From contig OZ251497.1 of NCBI GenBank assembly GCA_965242735.1, forward strand, positions 186,001 through 250,000: a stretch of DNA of 64,000 nucleotides, written 5' to 3'. Below, piece after piece: positions 61,021 to 64,000 of the stretch (positions within the stretch are counted from its first letter, which is position 1; the number at the start of each line of letters is the position of its first letter). The DNA is from G958295645 sp965242735. Lineage in GTDB: Bacteria > Gemmatimonadota > Gemmatimonadetes > Longimicrobiales > Gaopeijiaceae. The notes beneath the pieces are model-generated. The model was given only the letters and a program-made list of their open reading frames with translations. It did no database searches and was not told the origin of the DNA. Made by a program: the position numbers and the translations under genes.

Positions 61021-63693
61021 GTGAAGGTGGCGCATCTGTCCGACCTGCACCTGGGACACGCCGGCAGCGGTCTCGGGAGCGGGCGTGCGCGCGACGTCGC
61101 CCGGGTCTTCGGCGAAGCGGTGGAGCAGATCGGCGAACTGGCGCCGGCGCTGGTGGTCGTGTCGGGCGACGTGTTCGACCATGCGCAGGTGGGCGCGCCG
61201 GCCATCGCCGTCTTCGCCCGCGCCGTCAAGGATCTGGCCGATGGCGTGCCCGGCATCGTGGTCGCGGTCGCCGCCGGAGTGCGCGACACGTCCGTCGGCG
61301 AGCGGCAAGCGGGTCCGCTGGACGTCGTGGCGGAGCTGGACCGAGTGGAGGTGGCGGTGACTGGCGTTCGCCGCTTTCGGCTGGAGGAGCACGACGCCTC
61401 GGTGACTTTGGCGCCGCATGCCGCGTGGGTCGGGGATCGGGGTGGCGCGTTCGTCGCCGAGCCGGAATCTCAGGCCAAGTGGAACGTGCTGGCGGCGTAC
61501 GTGGACTTGGCGGAGGACCGCCGGGGCCGAGCCGGCGGCGTGCGCCCGCAGAAATGGGACGAAGACGGGCATCGTCGGCCTCGGCTGGAGTTGGGCGGCG
61601 TGCGCCCGCAGGGATGGGACTACGTCGCCCTGGGCTCGCGACATGCGCGAACGCAGGTCGCCGAGCGCGTCCACTACTGCGGATCGCTGGAGCGCATTGG
61701 GCCGGACCCCTGGAGGGAAGCCGCCAACGACAAGGGCTTCGTGGTGGCCGATCTGGAGTCCGGCGCAACGACGTTCCGTCCGGTCCGGGCTCGCGCGGTG
61801 GTGAGCTTGGCGCCGGTGGATGCGGGCCGGGGCGGGGCAGTGGCGGTCGGGAGGCGGTTGAGCGAGGCCTTGGCGAGCGTGCCCGGCGGAATCGAGGGGA
61901 AGCTGGTTCGCGTGCCCGTGCGGGGCCTGGATCCGGACGACTTTGCGGCGCTCGACCGCGACGCGTTGGCGCCGTTGCGGAAGCGGGCGGCCGGGCTCCG
62001 CGTGGATGCGCTTCCGGCGCCGGAGCGCGGGCTCGGGGCGCGCAGCCTGGAGGCACGCGAGGAACGCCGGGGGGCAACGCCCGAAGCTCGGAGGACCGAC
62101 GGCGTCGTGCAGCGCGCGCTCAAGAGCGGACGCGGGGAAGGCCGGGGGACGCCGTCCGAAGCTCGTCTGGGGCCTGCCGCGCGGCGTGCCAAGGCGTTTG
62201 AGGCGTCGTCGGGCGAGGGTTCTTCGGCTGCCGCGTCGTTGCGCGACTTGCAGCTTCAGGGCCTTGGGGGACCTGCCGCTGACTTGCAGGGCGCGATCGG
62301 CTTGGTGGCTCTTGTGGGCGACGCGGAGTCGCGTTGGGACGCGGTGGCCGGGAACGTGCGCGCGGCGTTTGGAGACGCCGGGGCGCAGGCTGGCGCGCCG
62401 GGAGACCGGGGAGGACGGCGAAGCGGGTCGGCTTGGCCCGGAGCGGACCTGGGCCCATTGGTGCACGCGGCGCTGGAAGCCGACGGCTTGGGGCGCGCCG
62501 AGTACGCTGCAGTTTGGTTCGGCGGAGGATCGGTGGAGACGTGGCTCTCGGCGGGAGCGACGCTCCTTCGAGACCGGGCGGACGAGACCGGCGTCGCGGC
62601 GGAGCCCGAGACGGCCGTGCGCGAACCCGGTCGCGGCGCGGAGCGCCGGCGTCGCGAGGCGCTCGCCGACTGGTGCCGGAAACTGCTTCGCGAGACGGAG
62701 GCGGACGTGGTCCGGCTCGAGCGGACGCAGAGGGGAACGGACGAACTCAAGAATCGCCTAGCGCGGTTGCGCGAAGACGTGGCCGAGGCGCACGGCGACC
62801 TCGAGGCCGCGACCATGGGCTGGGTGCGAGAACGACAAGACGCCGAGACGCGGCTGCTCCTGCACCGAGACCGGGCGAGCGAACTCAAGAAGAGGCTCAA
62901 GGAACTCGAGGAACCCGAGCAGGAAGCAACGGGCGCCGACGACGGCGCGGCGAAGGGCCGGGCGACGAAGGCCGGCAAGGCGAGGCGCGACGAGTGGGAC
63001 AGCGTCGTCCAGGACGGCCAATGGTGGCGCCGCCGCCGCGAGCAGCTGGAGGACAAGCCGCCCGAGATCAAGGCGGCCGAGAAGCGCGCCTTGGAGATCG
63101 AAGCGGAAGTGGAGGCCGTGTCGGAGGAAGTCGAGCGCCGCCGCGTCCAAGCCCAGGAGCTCCAATATGCGCGCCGGCGTCTTCTCGACCTTCGCGAGAC
63201 CGCCTCGCGGATCACGCCGTCCGCGGGATCTTCAAGCCCCGGCCAAGCTGCCTCCTCCGCTGCCCAACGCTTTCGCGAGCGGGTGCATGCCGAGACGGTG
63301 ACCCTCACGGGTGGTCGTCTCGGCGCCGCGTTCCCCGAGTTGTTCGCGGCCTGGACCGCCGGCCGGTTGCGAAGCGGGGGCGACGTGGCGGCGCTGGAGC
63401 TGGCGGCGAGAATCGCCTTGGCGGAACTGGGCGTCGAAGCCGGCTTGCCGCTGGCATCGGCGCTGCTGCCGCGCGCCCTGCGCCTGTTGCGCGCCGACGA
63501 CGTGGCCCGGGCGCTCGCCCGGCTCGCGGAACTGGCGCGACGCGTGCCGTTGGTGATGGTCGGCGCGACGCGCGCAATTGTCGCCGCCCATCCCGAGTCC
63601 GTCGACTTCCTGATCGTGGGCGCGGACGACGACCTCGCAGCCGGAGGGCCGCCGATGGCACGCCCTCGTCCGGCCCGGGCACGCTTGCTCTGA
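61021..63693 (+). CDS. Fused SbcD-like phosphoesterase / SbcC-like coiled-coil protein, degenerate
   Basis: This 890-residue protein begins like SbcD/Mre11: VAHLSDLHLGHAG (motif DxH) and VVVSGDVFDHAQ (motif GDxxD). The GNHD motif is replaced by AAGVRDTS and the GHxH motif by VALGSRHARTQ, so two metal ligands are changed. From about residue 530 a long charged coiled coil begins, as in SbcC/Rad50 (residues 545-740), followed by a C-terminal segment ending in VDFLIVGADDD. There is no Walker A loop. The middle contains two in-frame doublet repeats (VRPQ.WD and GTPSEAR-like). GTG 61021 has a GGGGGG purine tract nine bases before. The function may be structural or DNA-end related; no close family is recognised. 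Confidence 0.65.
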   Translation: MKVAHLSDLHLGHAGSGLGSGRARDVARVFGEAVEQIGELAPALVVVSGDVFDHAQVGAPAIAVFARAVKDLADGVPGIVVAVAAGVRDTSVGERQAGPLDVVAELDRVEVAVTGVRRFRLEEHDASVTLAPHAAWVGDRGGAFVAEPESQAKWNVLAAYVDLAEDRRGRAGGVRPQKWDEDGHRRPRLELGGVRPQGWDYVALGSRHARTQVAERVHYCGSLERIGPDPWREAANDKGFVVADLESGATTFRPVRARAVVSLAPVDAGRGGAVAVGRRLSEALASVPGGIEGKLVRVPVRGLDPDDFAALDRDALAPLRKRAAGLRVDALPAPERGLGARSLEAREERRGATPEARRTDGVVQRALKSGRGEGRGTPSEARLGPAARRAKAFEASSGEGSSAAASLRDLQLQGLGGPAADLQGAIGLVALVGDAESRWDAVAGNVRAAFGDAGAQAGAPGDRGGRRSGSAWPGADLGPLVHAALEADGLGRAEYAAVWFGGGSVETWLSAGATLLRDRADETGVAAEPETAVREPGRGAERRRREALADWCRKLLRETEADVVRLERTQRGTDELKNRLARLREDVAEAHGDLEAATMGWVRERQDAETRLLLHRDRASELKKRLKELEEPEQEATGADDGAAKGRATKAGKARRDEWDSVVQDGQWWRRRREQLEDKPPEIKAAEKRALEIEAEVEAVSEEVERRRVQAQELQYARRRLLDLRETASRITPSAGSSSPGQAASSAAQRFRERVHAETVTLTGGRLGAAFPELFAAWTAGRLRSGGDVAALELAARIALAELGVEAGLPLASALLPRALRLLRADDVARALARLAELARRVPLVMVGATRAIVAAHPESVDFLIVGADDDLAAGGPPMARPRPARARLL
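61534..61619 (+). repeat. In-frame direct repeat, 60-bp offset, in the SbcD-like region
   Basis: GGCGGCGTGCGCCCGCAG occurs at 61534 and 61594, each followed by a similar ATGGGAC, encoding GGVRPQxWD twice. The copies are 20 codons apart and sit just before the degenerate GHxH position. Confidence 0.85.
62067..62165 (+). repeat. In-frame direct repeat, 75-bp offset, in the SbcD/C linker
   Basis: Related segments at 62067 and 62142 begin CCGGGGG and share ACGCC, then TCCGAAGCTCG / CCCGAAGCTCG, encoding RGATPEAR and RGTPSEAR. Confidence 0.75.
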
Positions 63694-63725
63694 CCCGCCT
63701 CCCGCGCCGCCGCCTAGCGCGCGGC

Positions 63726-63835
63726 CCGAAGCGCGTGGTACACGCCTGTTCGCCGGGTTAGCTGTTAGCATGCGGACACGCGCAACCACAGATGCGCCGA
63801 AGCGCGTGGCTCCCCCGCCGCGCGCCTGTTCGCCG
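63726..63835. repeat. Direct repeat, 71-bp offset, in intergenic region
   Basis: CCGAAGCGCGTGG occurs at 63726 and 63797, and CGCCTGTTCGCCG follows at 63743 and 63823. They lie in the gap (63694-63861) between the SbcD/C-like gene and the convergent partial gene. No gene was seen in the gap. Confidence 0.85.
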
Positions 63836-63861
63836 AGCGGCCCGAGCGACTCCGGAGGCTC

Positions 63862-64000
63862 CTAGCCGGAGGGATTCGCCAGCCGGGCCCAGGCTTCGTA
63901 GCGGGCGACTTGTTGATTGGCCGTGGCCGTGTCGCCTCGCAGCGTCGCGCCGGTGTACAAGGCGAAGTGCGCCCATCCGTAGAAGGTCGAAATGCCGACG
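63862..64000 (-). CDS. C-terminus of an unidentified protein (cut by window edge)
   Basis: On the minus strand the frame is open from the window edge to a TAG at 63862-63864 and encodes 45 residues: TFYGWAHFALYTGATLRGDT, then ANQQVARYEAWARLANPSG. The codon pattern and aromatic-rich helical sequence look genuine, unlike the competing frame. I do not recognise the family. Confidence 0.5.
   Translation of the reverse strand, partial: VGISTFYGWAHFALYTGATLRGDTATANQQVARYEAWARLANPSG

Overview
This is a very GC-rich, gene-dense stretch of bacterial chromosome. It reads as core and metabolic genome, with no phage, IS element, tRNA or rRNA that I could see. The organism is an aerobic, diderm bacterium: the window carries an alternative complex III operon, a BamA/TamA-like outer-membrane protein, TatA, lipoproteins, and a glycine cleavage system with single-chain GcvP. 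Several traits fit Gemmatimonadota or a neighbouring lineage, namely ActABCDEF, amidohydrolases with Tat or Sec signals, several RpoD-like sigma factors, and a YpdA-type reductase. That placement is inference, because no rRNA is present. TTG and GTG starts and 4-base stop/start overlaps are common.

Layout. 1-6785: the end of a twin-CDGSH iron-sulfur protein, a Nudix hydrolase, Lon, selenophosphate synthetase (selD) and a YgfZ-like folate-binding protein. selD has an in-frame TGA exactly at the catalytic Sec/Cys position, so the usual open-frame call loses its first 64 codons. 6906-11103 (minus strand): a YpdA-like reductase, a secreted amidohydrolase, a decayed beta-propeller-like gene, a tiny membrane protein with an internal 19-residue repeat, and a secreted small protein whose start region contains a 15-base poly-C tract, a candidate phase-variable gene. 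11560-16584: a coiled-coil protein, a Tat-exported D-aminoacylase, a LuxE/LuxC-like fatty-acid reductase pair and an orphan AbrB-type regulator. 16942-20355: an ABC-2 exporter pair, a glutamine amidotransferase and a small partner protein.

20688-28170: the alternative complex III operon actABCDEF, mostly with overlapping genes and no terminal oxidase behind it. 28258-31883 (minus): a TrmJ-like RNA methyltransferase, an MFS exporter, TatA and an acyl-CoA dehydrogenase. 32523-37418: gcvH, gcvP, a UPF0173 hydrolase and a lipoate/octanoyl ligase. 37606-45566: ExbB-like protein, lytic transglycosylase, cold-shock protein, Pol I (without proofreading residues), a short SSB and a sigma factor. 45760-54932: BamA-like protein, ATP-dependent PEP carboxykinase, a frameshifted M23 peptidase, fused ATP sulfurylase/APS kinase, an internally deleted mmsA remnant, a class III aminotransferase and a YdeI-like protein. 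54929-63693: half-length UvrC-like nuclease, HD phosphohydrolase, two tandem paralogous sigma factors, RsgA, and an unusual fused SbcD/SbcC-like protein. A partial gene runs off the right edge.

Cross-cutting features. Four good sigma70-type promoters with 17-bp spacers are visible, ahead of csp, pckA, the 57838 sigma gene and the 45566 sigma gene. At about a dozen places a short segment is duplicated once, offset by roughly 57-82 bp, often at gene ends or in gaps. These doublets differ in sequence from site to site and are the most unusual genome-scale pattern here. The selenocysteine SelD and the poly-C tract gene are the most interesting single loci.
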